A stretch of DNA of 64,000 nt from Nostoc sp. HK-01 (GCA_003990705.1 AP018318.1:2855501-2919500); one strand, 5' to 3'. Positions 30,101 to 39,328 are shown, numbered from the stretch's first letter. Notes: generated by a model from the sequence alone, not told the origin. Numbers and translations are program-made.

Positions 30101-30746
30101 GCAACTCTCTCTGTCAAAATTAGGTCTACTCAAATTTACCGAAGATTGTCGGTTTTGACGCGCGATCGCCAGTGGTTAATACATAATCCTTACATTCAAA
30201 AATATCAGGCTTCTCTAAGCTTCTAGGAGTTGCTCATGGCTGATTTTGAAGTATTTGCTACTACTATTCGTTTTCACTGTCTCAAAGGAACTTAGTCAGT
30301 CTACTTCAAAATCTCCTCTTTGCCAGATTAGTCTCCCCAATAATTTTTTGAACTCAGTCCAAATCAAAAACAATAGCAATCTCTCGCAAAAGAGAGTGGT
30401 GGCTTTGATTACAGCCTCCTAGGAAGCTAGATAGGATCAAAGACTTCCTACTTTAAACTAGAGTGCTTTGATTTTGAGTTAAAAAAAATCGTATGATCTG
30501 GCTGATTTCCCTATAAAGCAATGGGCTGTATGTAGTGGCAATACATACATAATACAGAAAGGCTTCTAAAACCCTGCAAATGCCTACGGTAGTTGCACGG
30601 TGTGAAGCCCGACGTTAAAAGCATCACCGACAGCAAGCCTACCCTTCGGGAAAAACTGGCTATCGGTGAGGACAGCTTTTCGTCAGAGATCAAAACTTCG
30701 TGCAGTTTTACAACTTAGATATTAATTTTTGACATTGAGGTTGACC
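30101..30746. other. psbO upstream region, 0.65 kb
   Basis: The left part has a CTCTC-GCAAAA-GAGAG hairpin near 30382-30397. The right part (about 30540-30680) is GC-richer than its surroundings and strongly structured, described separately. A 60-codon minus-strand frame here looks accidental. Confidence 0.5.
30598..30668 (+). promoter_or_regulatory. Candidate structured leader with competing hairpins upstream of psbO
   Basis: CACCGA (30625-30630) can pair with TCGGTG (30663-30668), enclosing AGCC/GGCT and a small CCC-TTC-GGG hairpin. Its first five bases can instead pair with an identical CGGTG at 30598-30602. The two structures exclude each other, as in attenuators or riboswitches. It ends 78 bases before psbO. 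I cannot match it to a known RNA family, and whether it lies within the psbO transcript is unknown. Confidence 0.4.
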
Positions 30747-31580
30747 ATGAGGTATCGCGCTTTAATTGTTGCATTCTTGGCTTTATGCTTGGGGCTATTA
30801 ACTGCTTGTAGTGATGCTCCAGAGTCTAGTGGTAGAGATGTACTAACCTACGAACAAATTCGTGGGACTGGCTTGGCTAACAAATGCCCTCAATTGGCAG
30901 AAACAAGCCGTGGCTCCATTCCCATTGATGGTAGCCAGTCATACAGCATCAAAGAACTTTGCTTGGAACCAACTAACTTCTTTGTCAAAGAAGAACCAGC
31001 TAATAAACGGCAAACAGCCGAATTTGTACCTGGAAAACTGTTAACTAGATACACTTCCACCATTGACCAAGTACAAGGGCCGCTCAAGTTCAACTCAGAT
31101 GGTAGCTTGACTTTTGTTGAAGAAGATGGTTTAGACTTCCAAGCTATAACAGTTCAACTTCCTGGTGGTGAGCGAGTACCTTTCCTCTTCACCATTAAAG
31201 ACTTAGTTGCTCAAACACAATCTGGTTTAACCAGTATCAATACTTCTACTGACTTTGAAGGTCAATTTAAAGTGCCTTCTTATCGTGGCGCAGCCTTCTT
31301 AGATCCCAAAGGTCGCGGTATCGTTAGTGGTTATGACAATGCTGTTGCTCTTCCTGCTCAAGCAGATGATGAAGAACTCACCCGTGCTAATGTCAAGCGT
31401 GCCGAAATTCTGAAAGGTAAGATTTCTCTGCAAGTAGCCAAAATAGATAGCTCTAGTGGTGAAATTGCTGGCACATTTGAGAGTGAACAACCATCTGATA
31501 CTGACTTGGGAGCCGGTGAACCCAAGGAAGTGAAGATTCGCGGTTTGTTTTACGCCAGAGTTGAGCCAACTCGTTCTTAA
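30747..31580 (+). CDS. psbO: Photosystem II manganese-stabilising protein PsbO
   Basis: A protein of 277 residues. The ATG at 30747 is chosen because GAGG precedes it; a TTG at 30729 is in frame but unlikely. It binds on the lumenal face of photosystem II and stabilises the Mn4Ca cluster. LTYEQIRGTGLANKCPQL, AVALPAQAD-type and EVKIRGLFYARVEP segments are diagnostic. The signal region MRYRALIVAFLALCLGLLTAC ends in LTAC, a lipobox, and the protein continues SDAPESS before the mature PsbO core. It could therefore be lipid-anchored, unlike the AxA-processed PsbO of unicellular strains. A terminator follows. Confidence 0.97.
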   Translation: MRYRALIVAFLALCLGLLTACSDAPESSGRDVLTYEQIRGTGLANKCPQLAETSRGSIPIDGSQSYSIKELCLEPTNFFVKEEPANKRQTAEFVPGKLLTRYTSTIDQVQGPLKFNSDGSLTFVEEDGLDFQAITVQLPGGERVPFLFTIKDLVAQTQSGLTSINTSTDFEGQFKVPSYRGAAFLDPKGRGIVSGYDNAVALPAQADDEELTRANVKRAEILKGKISLQVAKIDSSSGEIAGTFESEQPSDTDLGAGEPKEVKIRGLFYARVEPTRS

Positions 31581-31716
31581 ACTCAGCACATTGCTGGCAT
31601 TTAAGATCACAATTTTGAGCCATTAGGCTTCATCACAAAATTTCATATCAGTCTTTAGGGAATGGATAGGTGAATTTTGAACTAAATTGACCTAAATGGC
31701 AACATATTTCACTATA

Positions 31717-31739
31717 AAAGGGCGACCAGCCCTTTTTTT
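31717..31739 (+). terminator. Intrinsic terminator of psbO
   Basis: AAAGGGC and GCCCTTT form a seven-pair stem with loop GACCA, followed by a T-run. Confidence 0.85.
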
Positions 31740-32226
31740 ATTGTCTTAGCAAAAAAGTAAACTTTTCCTCGGTTTCATTAACTACTATAAATTCTTCAAT
31801 TGTGCATAATCTGTGTTTACGCTTAGTTACTGAACAATTTTAAAAATCATATTAATTATTTGCCCTAAATACAGTATGTTCACTGATAATAAAATTTTTA
31901 TTCATGCAGCCAAATCATAAGAGAACCACTTCATAATCGATTAAATAAATTAAGTACAATTTCGGTTTTAAATCAAGTAAATTATTTCATATTTTGTTTA
32001 TATGTAGTTTTAATCAGCTACAGCTAATACCAAATCACAATAACTAAAAAACAATTTCGCTTATTTAAATATTGCTCGATTATTCAAATTTTCATAGTGA
32101 TAGCAATGCTGTATGACAGAGGATATCTCTGGTTAATATAGCAGGCTGTGTGCTGTGAAATTTTGTAATCTTAGCTTGTTTAAAAGTGCCTAATTAACTG
32201 TTTATTTGCTAAATAAACGCGGTGCT
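31740..32226. other. AT-rich region upstream of the sigma factor gene
   Basis: About 490 bases with no recognised gene, RNA or repeat. It probably holds the promoter of the sigma factor gene, but no clear consensus was found. Confidence 0.4.
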
Positions 32227-33003
32227 ATGCCTACCACAGCCACCAATGAACTGAAGCATGAAATTTGGCAGTTGTTGCGAGAATATAAAGAATCTCGCTC
32301 GGAAAACATCCGCAATCAACTGGTAAAACTCAATTTTGGACTGGTAAGAAAAGAAGCTCACTACTGGATTAACCAATGTCGTGAAAGCTATGATGATTTG
32401 CTCCAAGTTGGTTGTTTAGGTCTAATTCGAGCTATTGAAAGATTTGAAATTTCTAAAGGACACGCTTTCAGTTCCTTTGCTATTCCCTATATTCGTGGTG
32501 AAATTCAACACTACCTGCGGGATAAAGGTGTAACTGTCAGAATTCCTAGACGCTATTTGGCACTACAACAGCAAGCCATTGGAGTTTCTCGTTCTTTACG
32601 AGAAAAATATAACCGCCAACCTACAGACTCTGAATTAGCAGCAGCCTTGGATATTACTCTGAGTGAGTGGCAAGAAATCAAATTAGCATGGATTAATCGC
32701 GCTCCTCTGAGCCTAGATGTGCCAATTCAAGACTCAGAAGAAGGAGCTACCAGTTTAGGAGAATTAGTCCCCGATCCTCACTACCGTAGCTTTCAACTAG
32801 CTCAAGAAGACCAACTGCGTTTACAACAAGCATTGTTTCAGCTAGAAAAGTGTACTCGTGAAGTTTTAGAATGTGTGTTTTTGCAAGATTTGACACAAAA
32901 ACAAGTAGCTGAACACTTGGGTATTAGTGTAGTTACGGTTTCTCGCAGAGTCAAGAAAGGGTTGGATTTATTAAAACATCTCATGTGTGCAACAGATGAT
33001 TAA
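32227..33003 (+). CDS. sigF: RNA polymerase sigma factor, group 3, SigF-like
   Basis: A protein of 258 residues from the ATG at 32227; a TTG at 32206 would add seven residues. It has region 2 (YDDLLQVGCLGLIRAIERFEISKGHAFSSFAIPYIRGEIQHYLRD), region 3 (IPRRYLALQQQA ... RQPTDSELAAALDI) and region 4 (LTQKQVAEHLGISVVTVSRRVKKGLDLL). The short length and lack of region 1 place it in group 3, alongside SigB/SigF of Gram-positives. In cyanobacteria SigF controls type IV pili, surface properties and, in filamentous species, hormogonium genes. The subgroup is judged from overall resemblance. No anti-sigma gene is adjacent. Confidence 0.85.
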   Translation: MPTTATNELKHEIWQLLREYKESRSENIRNQLVKLNFGLVRKEAHYWINQCRESYDDLLQVGCLGLIRAIERFEISKGHAFSSFAIPYIRGEIQHYLRDKGVTVRIPRRYLALQQQAIGVSRSLREKYNRQPTDSELAAALDITLSEWQEIKLAWINRAPLSLDVPIQDSEEGATSLGELVPDPHYRSFQLAQEDQLRLQQALFQLEKCTREVLECVFLQDLTQKQVAEHLGISVVTVSRRVKKGLDLLKHLMCATDD

Positions 33004-33167
33004 ATTTAAGCAAAATAAAACCGTGTTTGTACTGGTTTAATTATGCTAAAAACAACCCTTAAAATCCAATAATTTAGGTTATAAAAGGAAAATACTTTGT
33101 CTGAAATAAAAACAGGCTGTGTAAATTTTCCCAAGCAAATTTTTCCTATAGCTTTTGAGAACGGCTA

Positions 33168-34034
33168 ATGGCCATAAATTCCAAAATTGCAATTGCAACT
33201 ATTTTAACTTTGGCGATCGCTGGATGCGCCTCAGAAAACACACCACAAGCCAGTACTCCTGCGCCGACTCCTGCGGCTCCAGCAGCACCACCAGCCGCAG
33301 CGCCACCCCCAGCAGCGCCAGCGACTCAGGCTCAATCTTTTAATAACCCTGTGGTGTCTACGAAAAAGGCAACTAACGTTGTTTATCTTACTCCTACCTT
33401 AATTCAGCCCACTAATGGCAAAACCCGGATAGATTTAGTGCCTAAAGGGCGGCCTGATCCATTTGCACAAATTGTTAGTCCGATTGGTTCTGAAGTGGGG
33501 CAAAATCCGAATGCCAAGCAGATTCCTCGATTACCTCCCTTACCAACAGCTATTGCCAAAAATCGCAAAATGCCAATCAGCATTGCTGCGGCTATAGCGA
33601 AAAAAACTGCTATTCAATTCGCGCAGGCTCCCAAATCTATTCTGCCTAGAGTTTTGCCACAAGTTGTTCCTAGTAGTCCTTTTGGATCTGTATTACCACC
33701 TGCACCCCAACCAGATTTAGCAAAAGCAGTGGTGGTGACTGGCGTAGTTTTGATTGGTAGAGAACCCCAAGCTATTATTCAAATCCCTAATGAGCCTTCA
33801 AGTCGCTATGTACAAGCGGGACAGAGATTAGCAAACGGTCTGTTGATTAAACGGATTGAAATGAATCAGGGTTCAAATCCGATTGTGATTCTGGAACAAT
33901 ACGGTATTGAAGTTGCCAGAATGGTAGGTGAAGCTCCTGCTAACTCAACGCCATCAGTGACATCTGCTACTGCTGGTAAATCGATTTCATCAACCATACC
34001 AACTCAAAATCTTATTGCTGTCGGAGCATCTTAA
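33168..34034 (+). CDS. Predicted lipoprotein with Pro-Ala-rich N-terminus
   Basis: A protein of 288 residues. The signal peptide ends in the lipobox IAGC (residues 17-20), so C20 would be lipidated. A Pro/Ala-rich flexible linker (about 27-55) follows. The soluble C-terminal half contains a beta-rich segment (VVVTGVVLIGREPQAIIQIPNEPSSRYVQAGQRL) resembling the periplasmic pilus-assembly PilP-type fold, although this is only a resemblance. The gene for an 81-residue protein starts two bases after its stop, so the two form an operon. The link to the preceding sigma factor is unknown. Confidence 0.75.
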   Translation: MAINSKIAIATILTLAIAGCASENTPQASTPAPTPAAPAAPPAAAPPPAAPATQAQSFNNPVVSTKKATNVVYLTPTLIQPTNGKTRIDLVPKGRPDPFAQIVSPIGSEVGQNPNAKQIPRLPPLPTAIAKNRKMPISIAAAIAKKTAIQFAQAPKSILPRVLPQVVPSSPFGSVLPPAPQPDLAKAVVVTGVVLIGREPQAIIQIPNEPSSRYVQAGQRLANGLLIKRIEMNQGSNPIVILEQYGIEVARMVGEAPANSTPSVTSATAGKSISSTIPTQNLIAVGAS

Positions 34035-34036
34035 GG

Positions 34037-34282
34037 ATGGATACTCAAGAAAAATTTGAATTTGCTGGTTTACCTCTAGCTGTCTATCGAGAGATAGCTG
34101 CTCATCTGCGCCAAGTGGAAGGAGTGGAAGCGGGTTTAATTCCTCAGTCATCTCAACAATTTGATTACAATCAAAGCCAAATTAATGGTTTGTGGATATC
34201 TTGGTCTCCTAACTCTCGTCTTGCAAGCCGACAACGGGTGCAGCAAATTTTGGCTTACTACCACAGCCTTTATGGAGTTTGA
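34037..34282 (+). CDS. Small conserved-type protein in operon with the lipoprotein
   Basis: A protein of 81 residues whose ATG lies two bases after the upstream stop; AAGGA provides the ribosome-binding site across that stop. The protein is soluble, with an N-terminal helix (PLAVYREIAAHLRQVEGVEAGLI), a GLWISW strand and a C-terminal helix (SRQRVQQILAYYHSLYG). I have no name for it. Tight coupling suggests it works with the lipoprotein or is merely co-expressed. Confidence 0.75.
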   Translation: MDTQEKFEFAGLPLAVYREIAAHLRQVEGVEAGLIPQSSQQFDYNQSQINGLWISWSPNSRLASRQRVQQILAYYHSLYGV

Positions 34283-34610
34283 CGACTGAAATTTCAGTAA
34301 GTGGCTCAATTACATTAATACTTTTTAGTTTGCTGGGTGAAGTCAATCTATCCAATCGAGTAACTGGTGATTGGGTAATATTTGTCTTGACCCTGTTTAA
34401 TTTTCTGAAAAAATACCCAGGTTCTGGCTCAACATCAGCGTTGTATCCATTTTGGTAGATGCGGTTGATTATGGATTTTGATAAAAAAATGTCAGTGTTT
34501 GACTCAAAACATGATAATAAGTGATGCAATTATAAATTGCTGAGGTAAACTTGCAAGCAAAGTAATGCAAAATATTACTCAGCTGCTCTTCGGTCTGGGC
34601 ATCACTCAAA
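34283..34610. other. Intergenic region before the acidic repeat protein
   Basis: About 330 bases. No RNA, repeat or terminator was recognised. A 106-codon frame on the minus strand that enters this region overlaps the 81-residue gene and looks accidental. Confidence 0.4.
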
Positions 34611-37600
34611 ATGGAACACTGGCAATTTCTCATCCAGAAACAGGGCGATCGCTCTTGGCACACCTTGGAATCGCCAAATATACAAATTTTAGAAGGTCGG
34701 TATAGAGTTTTAGCTCGTTCTGACCTTCCCAATACGGATGTGGAAGTGCGGGTAACTCACTCTTCAACTCAAGAAGTTCCCCCTAAACGGCGAATTCAAA
34801 AGCAATCGCGGCGCACTACCTCAGAAGGTTTAATGGCGGTAATTCCCTTTACGCTCCTCAAGCCGGGAATATGGGAATTACGTTGTTCTGGCGATTTGAT
34901 GTCAGATATTTTTGGTAAATCATGGCAACAGAGTGTCTATCTGCAAGTCTTGTCTACTTTGGCAGATGGCGAAATCGATAAATTAGCGGGTGGTGGCAAT
35001 TTAGAGTCAAATTCTCAGGAATTTTTCATGGTTCCCTTGCCATACACACAAAATTTTGATGAGCTAGACAGTAGTGTTGGTAAACAGCCGATTTCTCTAG
35101 GTTCAGAGTCTCATACACAGAGCAATTTAGTTACTAACGAACTTTCTGCCGAAATTGCATCAATAGCCAGTGATGATACTGTTCTCACAACAGCAGAAGA
35201 ATTCCCTGCTACTGATGCGGTTGTCAGTGAAGAAGCTTTACCTACAAGCGATCGCATTCCCACCACCATAGAAGAATTCCCTGCTACTGATGCGGTTGTC
35301 AGTGAAGAAACTTTACCTACAAGCGATCGCATTCCCACCACCATAGAAGAATTCCCTGCTAGTGACTCGGTTATTAGTGAAGAAGCTTTACTCACAAGCG
35401 ATCACATTCCCACCACCACAGAAGAATTCCCTGCTAGTGACTCAGTTATTAGTGAAGAAACTTTACCTACAAGCGATCGCATTCCCACCACCATAGAAGA
35501 ATTCCCTGCTAGTGACTCGGTTATTAGTGAAGAAGCTTTACTCACAAGCGATCACATTCCCACCACCACAGAAGAATTCCCTGCTAGTGACTCGGTTATT
35601 AGTGAAGAAGCTTTACCTACAAGCGCTCGCATTCCCACCACCACAGAAGAATTCCCTGCTAGTGATGTGGTTATTAGTGAAGAAGCTTTACCTACAAGCG
35701 ATCGCATTCAAACCGCCACAGAGGAAATTACTGATAGCGAACTGTCTGTCGAAGAAACTGTAGTAACGGATGAACACACTCTGTCAGTCGTCAGAGAAGA
35801 AATTCCTGATAGTAGTTTGGTGATTTCTCAACTGTCTGCTGAAAAATATGAAGATGGAATGATCGATCAGCCTGTTAATCCGGTATGGCTGAAAGGTGAA
35901 ACGGCAGAGCAAATATTACAAAGTTTAATAGATCAAGCTTTACCTACCTCATTATTAGAGGATGAACAGCTTGAAGAAGTGGAAACGATACAACCCGTAC
36001 CACCTCTCAGGCTGGCTTTAGAGCAAGAAAACTATATTGCTCGTTGGGGACAAGGACTGAGTATTAATGCTTATGTAGAGTTACAAACACAGCCAAATCT
36101 GGAAGATGAGCCACAGTACTCAACTACTTTTCATGCACTAGAGGTCAAAATTGAGCTACGCTCACCTTTGAGTTCGGGAATTTTAGCTCAGGTACGGCAA
36201 CCTTTAGCAGATAATTTACTGCCTTTTACGATTAACTCTGCTATTAATATTCCGATTGATTGTGAATCTAAGCTGCTTTTGGGCGAACTAAGTTTATATG
36301 GCGCGATTAGTGATTTTGATGATGTCATACTTTTAGCTAGTCACTCTTTTACAATTACGGCGGATGTAACAGAATTACTGGCGATGGCAGCAGTGACTAA
36401 ATCTAGTCAGCAAAACTTTTTAGATAACTCTAGCGCTGTAGGGGTTTCTCCACCAAATCAAGAGCCAGAAACATCGGTAAGTTTGGGTTTGGAACTTTTT
36501 AACCTTGTGAAAACTTCTTTAACACAACCTCAAACTATTTTGCCATCGCCGAACCAGCCTTTACCAGAACAAATTAATCTGTTTTCTCTCAAGAAATCAG
36601 GAGATTTGCGATCGCCACAACTACCGCAATTGCCAAAGTTCCCAGAAAATCAAACTAGTGCGATCGCCATTAACGATGATCTCACAGAGGTGACTGCGGA
36701 AGGGAAGGAGGAAATTGAGTCGCAAGATAATGCTTTACTATCCCAAACTACAATCCCCTTAGCACCCATTAACTTGGAACAGCTATCAATTAGAACTCGT
36801 CCTGGATGGATGCTGGGTAATATCTTCCCTTATCTCAAACGCCTCAAAAGTGTTCCGGTTGAGACAACAGAAGAGACAAATAATTTACTAGATGTATCTG
36901 AACCTGCGATCGTTGAAGATTCTTTAGCAAATGTATCTGAACCTCTAATAGCTGAAGATTCTTTAGCAAATGTGTCTGAACCTCTAATAGCTGAAGATTC
37001 TTTAGCAAATGTATCTGAACTTCTAATAGCTGAAGATTCTCTGTTAGTTGAGCCAGCGATTACAGCGGATGAGAACCTAGATGTAGATGATTCTGTGCTT
37101 GAAACGTCAGTTTCGACCAATTCTGAGTTATTTGCTGTGTCTATGCTACAAATGGCTGTCACACCAAGTTTAGAATTTAGTGATGACTCCATCTCAGAAC
37201 CTGCTGCTCCTTTAAGTTCGGAATTGATAGCAGAGGTTAATCCTTACTCATCACCGTTAATTAGGAAGTGGATGCAGAGCCAAGGATACGTTGTACCTGA
37301 ACTTCCACCTGTACCAGAGCAAAATCATCAAATTGAGGTCGTAGAGCCGGAAATTGCTCCGGTGGAGGAGGAAGCAATAGAGTCTGACTTATTCATCCCA
37401 AGTGTTGATGTTCAATTGTCATCAAATCTAGATACGGATTTAGAAAATCTCGATGGTGAATCAGAGGAAAATATTGAAGAACAGAGCAGTTTGGGTACCT
37501 CTGAACCTCAAGATGACACGGAGACTAGCATAATTACTGAGGAATCTGAGGAGTTAAATATCTCAGCAGAAGTTGAAACAGAAAATATTCCGCAAGAATT

Positions 37601-38156
37601 GTCTACCTATTCATTGCCATTAACCCAGCTACCGCTGACTCAAAAGATTAAAATACCGAGAGCTTGGTTAGGGCAAGAGATTGTTGTTGATGATACTTAT
37701 AGTGACCCCGAAGAGGATTTTGCTGGAGAGCAAAAACAGCAGTCAATCTCGGCTGTATCGAACTCATTACCTTTGGATGGGGAAATGCTTGAGGCTTTAC
37801 CTACTCCTCAACTGTATATACCAGAAGGTGAACTGATTGCGGGCCAGTCTGTGCGTGTGCGTGTAGAACTACCTGAAGTTCCTCCACAGGTGGTGGTGAA
37901 ATTATGGATTGAGGATTGCCAAACTCGTGGGTTATTAGATGGCCCTCATTTATTAAAAGATTTGCTACCGAAAGCTTTGGGTGGTGTAGAGGTGATGACT
38001 CAAATCAATATTCCTTTCGGCTGTGTGGAAATTCGCTTAGAGGCGATCGCATTCCATCCCTCTACTCAGCAGGAAAGTCACAAAGCAACAACTGTGCGGA
38101 CTGTAATTCCCCCAGACTTGCCAAATTATCAGTTAGATGAATTGCTGGGTTTGTGA
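34611..38156 (+). CDS. Large acidic repeat protein of unknown function
   Basis: A protein of 1181 residues. An N-terminal beta-rich domain (about 1-125; MEHWQFLIQKQGDRSWHTLE ... GIWELRCSGDL) and a C-terminal beta domain (about 1065-1165; LYIPEGELIAGQSVRVRVELP ... IRLEAIAFHP) flank a long, very acidic and probably disordered middle. The middle contains seven tandem 25-residue units (196-370) and four 13-residue units (762-813). A further ordered part (about 458-590; LRLALEQENYIARWGQGLSINAYVEL) resembles the N- and C-terminal strands and may be a repeated beta domain. There is no signal peptide or transmembrane helix, so it appears to be cytoplasmic. Start ATG 34611. Function unknown. Confidence 0.8.
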   Translation: MEHWQFLIQKQGDRSWHTLESPNIQILEGRYRVLARSDLPNTDVEVRVTHSSTQEVPPKRRIQKQSRRTTSEGLMAVIPFTLLKPGIWELRCSGDLMSDIFGKSWQQSVYLQVLSTLADGEIDKLAGGGNLESNSQEFFMVPLPYTQNFDELDSSVGKQPISLGSESHTQSNLVTNELSAEIASIASDDTVLTTAEEFPATDAVVSEEALPTSDRIPTTIEEFPATDAVVSEETLPTSDRIPTTIEEFPASDSVISEEALLTSDHIPTTTEEFPASDSVISEETLPTSDRIPTTIEEFPASDSVISEEALLTSDHIPTTTEEFPASDSVISEEALPTSARIPTTTEEFPASDVVISEEALPTSDRIQTATEEITDSELSVEETVVTDEHTLSVVREEIPDSSLVISQLSAEKYEDGMIDQPVNPVWLKGETAEQILQSLIDQALPTSLLEDEQLEEVETIQPVPPLRLALEQENYIARWGQGLSINAYVELQTQPNLEDEPQYSTTFHALEVKIELRSPLSSGILAQVRQPLADNLLPFTINSAINIPIDCESKLLLGELSLYGAISDFDDVILLASHSFTITADVTELLAMAAVTKSSQQNFLDNSSAVGVSPPNQEPETSVSLGLELFNLVKTSLTQPQTILPSPNQPLPEQINLFSLKKSGDLRSPQLPQLPKFPENQTSAIAINDDLTEVTAEGKEEIESQDNALLSQTTIPLAPINLEQLSIRTRPGWMLGNIFPYLKRLKSVPVETTEETNNLLDVSEPAIVEDSLANVSEPLIAEDSLANVSEPLIAEDSLANVSELLIAEDSLLVEPAITADENLDVDDSVLETSVSTNSELFAVSMLQMAVTPSLEFSDDSISEPAAPLSSELIAEVNPYSSPLIRKWMQSQGYVVPELPPVPEQNHQIEVVEPEIAPVEEEAIESDLFIPSVDVQLSSNLDTDLENLDGESEENIEEQSSLGTSEPQDDTETSIITEESEELNISAEVETENIPQELSTYSLPLTQLPLTQKIKIPRAWLGQEIVVDDTYSDPEEDFAGEQKQQSISAVSNSLPLDGEMLEALPTPQLYIPEGELIAGQSVRVRVELPEVPPQVVVKLWIEDCQTRGLLDGPHLLKDLLPKALGGVEVMTQINIPFGCVEIRLEAIAFHPSTQQESHKATTVRTVIPPDLPNYQLDELLGL
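35196..35720 (+). repeat. Seven tandem 75-bp coding repeats
   Basis: Each unit encodes 25 residues of the form EEFPA[TS]Dx[VI][VI]SEE[AT]LPTS, then D[RH]IPTT[IT]. Units 3 and 5 encode identical peptides, and the 3-4 pair resembles 5-6, suggesting a 150-bp duplication. The unit begins at GAAGAATTC. Confidence 0.93.
36894..37049 (+). repeat. Four tandem 39-bp coding repeats
   Basis: Units encode VSEPLIAEDSLAN (13 residues) with small changes; the second and third differ by a single base. They are in the same gene as the 75-bp array but unrelated in sequence to it. Confidence 0.92.
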
Positions 38157-38265
38157 ACACCTATTTTACATAACTGTGTTAAAAATCTTGAGAATTTAAA
38201 AAAGTTGGCTGAATTTGCAGTAAGCTCATCTTGAATTGTAGTGTGATTTAACAGGAAACTTTACC

Positions 38266-38409
38266 ATGTCTACTGAATTTTTGCCTCACATTTTGGCTTA
38301 TTCTGCATCGTACTTGTCTCCTATCTTGGTTCCCATCATTGGTTGGGTTTTACCAATTGCAACATTCTCGTTTCTTTTGGTATACATTGAGCGCGATGAC
38401 GTTGCTTAA
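38266..38409 (+). CDS. psaI: Photosystem I subunit VIII
   Basis: A 47-residue protein, read directly from the sequence. One transmembrane helix (about 18-40; LVPIIGWVLPIATFSFLLVY) is followed by IERDDVA, the typical PsaI C-terminus. PsaI helps hold PsaL and the trimer/tetramer-forming face of photosystem I. A GGAAA sequence precedes the ATG by about ten bases. It is convergent with psbJ and separated from it by a terminator. It is not next to psaL here. Confidence 0.88.
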   Translation: MSTEFLPHILAYSASYLSPILVPIIGWVLPIATFSFLLVYIERDDVA

Positions 38410-38507
38410 TTAGGTATTTAGTAACAAGTAATTGGCTACTGCAATTTTTACCAATTATTTGTTACTAACTGCTAATTCACCAGATTGTAAAGTCAATTAA
38501 TGATGAT

Positions 38508-38543
38508 AAAACCGTCTGACTCCTAGAGCCAGACGGTTTTTTT
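38508..38543. terminator. Terminator between psaI and psbEFLJ
   Basis: ACCGTCTG and CAGACGGT pair with a loop of about 11 bases. A T7 run follows on the plus strand, and a shorter T-run (from AAAA) on the minus strand, so it mainly ends psaI and possibly also psbEFLJ. Confidence 0.85.
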
Positions 38544-38607
38544 GTACTGTTTTCTAAACAAGTGCTAGAAAATTCAGTGAATATATATTATTAAGTTCAA
38601 ATCGCTT

Positions 38608-38730
38608 TTATAGCGAAGAACCGATTCCAGCGTAGGCTCCGTAGAAGAAGATACCTACAACAGTAATGACACCTAAACCTGCGATTGTAGCTACAACCCA
38701 CAGGGGAATTCTTCCAGTTCCAGCAGACAC
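38608..38730 (-). CDS. psbJ: Photosystem II protein PsbJ
   Basis: A 40-residue protein with a GTG start and ribosome-binding site GGAGG seven bases upstream. The sequence begins [18 protein letters not shown] and continues with a single transmembrane helix to [13 protein letters not shown], matching PsbJ. It sits near cytochrome b559 and the plastoquinone channel and influences QA-to-QB transfer and assembly. Last gene of the psbEFLJ operon; the gap to psbL is 73 bp. Confidence 0.95.
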   Translation of the reverse strand: MSAGTGRIPLWVVATIAGLGVITVVGIFFYGAYAGIGSSL

Positions 38731-38803
38731 AGATTTTCCTCCTCCCTTAATAAAAAATCAACTCAGATTTTAGATAAACAAAGTTTCACAAAAACAGTTC
38801 TAG

Positions 38804-38923
38804 TTAGTTAAAGAAGTAACTAGAAAAGAGAATACCGAGAACAAAAATCAGTAGCAATCCCAGGTATAAAGAAGTACGGTTGAGTTCAACCGGCTGATTA
38901 TTAGTATTGGGCGTTCTTTCCAT
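38804..38923 (-). CDS. psbL: Photosystem II protein PsbL
   Basis: A 39-residue protein, [20 protein letters not shown] followed by one transmembrane helix and ending SSYFFN, the highly conserved PsbL. It lies at the photosystem II dimer interface and helps QA function. The start is nine bases after the psbF stop, with AGGAGC within that gap as ribosome-binding site. Third gene of the psbEFLJ operon. Confidence 0.97.
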   Translation of the reverse strand: MERTPNTNNQPVELNRTSLYLGLLLIFVLGILFSSYFFN

Positions 38924-38932
38924 GATTTGCTC

Positions 38933-39070
38933 CTAGCGTTGAATAAATTGCATTGCGGCGATCGCGCCCAAGAAAAACACGGTTGGCACACCTAAAGTAT
39001 GAACTGCCAGCCATCTAACTGTAAAAATTGGATAGGTAACTGGTTGATTGATGTTATTTCCGCTAGTCAT
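38933..39070 (-). CDS. psbF: Cytochrome b559 beta subunit
   Basis: A 45-residue protein ([20 protein letters not shown], then [20 protein letters not shown] and QFIQR). The single histidine in WLAVHTLG is the haem ligand shared with PsbE. It has one transmembrane helix. The start is nine bases after psbE, and the genes are surely co-transcribed. Cytochrome b559 is needed for photosystem II assembly and photoprotection. Confidence 0.98.
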   Translation of the reverse strand: MTSGNNINQPVTYPIFTVRWLAVHTLGVPTVFFLGAIAAMQFIQR

Positions 39071-39079
39071 GATCTCAAA

Positions 39080-39328
39080 CTACTTTCCGATAAATTTTTC
39101 AACTTGCTGTTTGGCTTCATAACGATTCTTCACAATTGGCACTTCTTGCCGTGTTTGTGTGTAATATTCGTTAGGGCGAGGTGTGCCAAATACATCATAA
39201 GCCAGCCCAGTGCTAACAAATAGCCAGCCTGCAATAAATAATGCTGGGATGGTGATGCTGTGAATTACCCAATAACGAATGCTGGTAATAATGTCCGAAA
39301 ATGGACGTTCTCCAGTGGTACCTGACAT
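39080..39328 (-). CDS. psbE: Cytochrome b559 alpha subunit
   Basis: An 82-residue protein. The haem-ligand histidine is in [14 protein letters not shown], near the N-terminal end of the only transmembrane helix. The lumenal tail includes [19 protein letters not shown], conserved in PsbE. First gene of psbEFLJ, 120 bp downstream of ycf48 on the same strand, an order widely conserved in cyanobacteria and plastid ancestors. AGGTAGGGA precedes the ATG. Confidence 0.98.
   Translation of the reverse strand: MSGTTGERPFSDIITSIRYWVIHSITIPALFIAGWLFVSTGLAYDVFGTPRPNEYYTQTRQEVPIVKNRYEAKQQVEKFIGK

Noticed and set aside
34209-34529. 106-codon minus-strand frame
   Set aside because: It overlaps the coupled 81-residue gene and has no ribosome-binding site.
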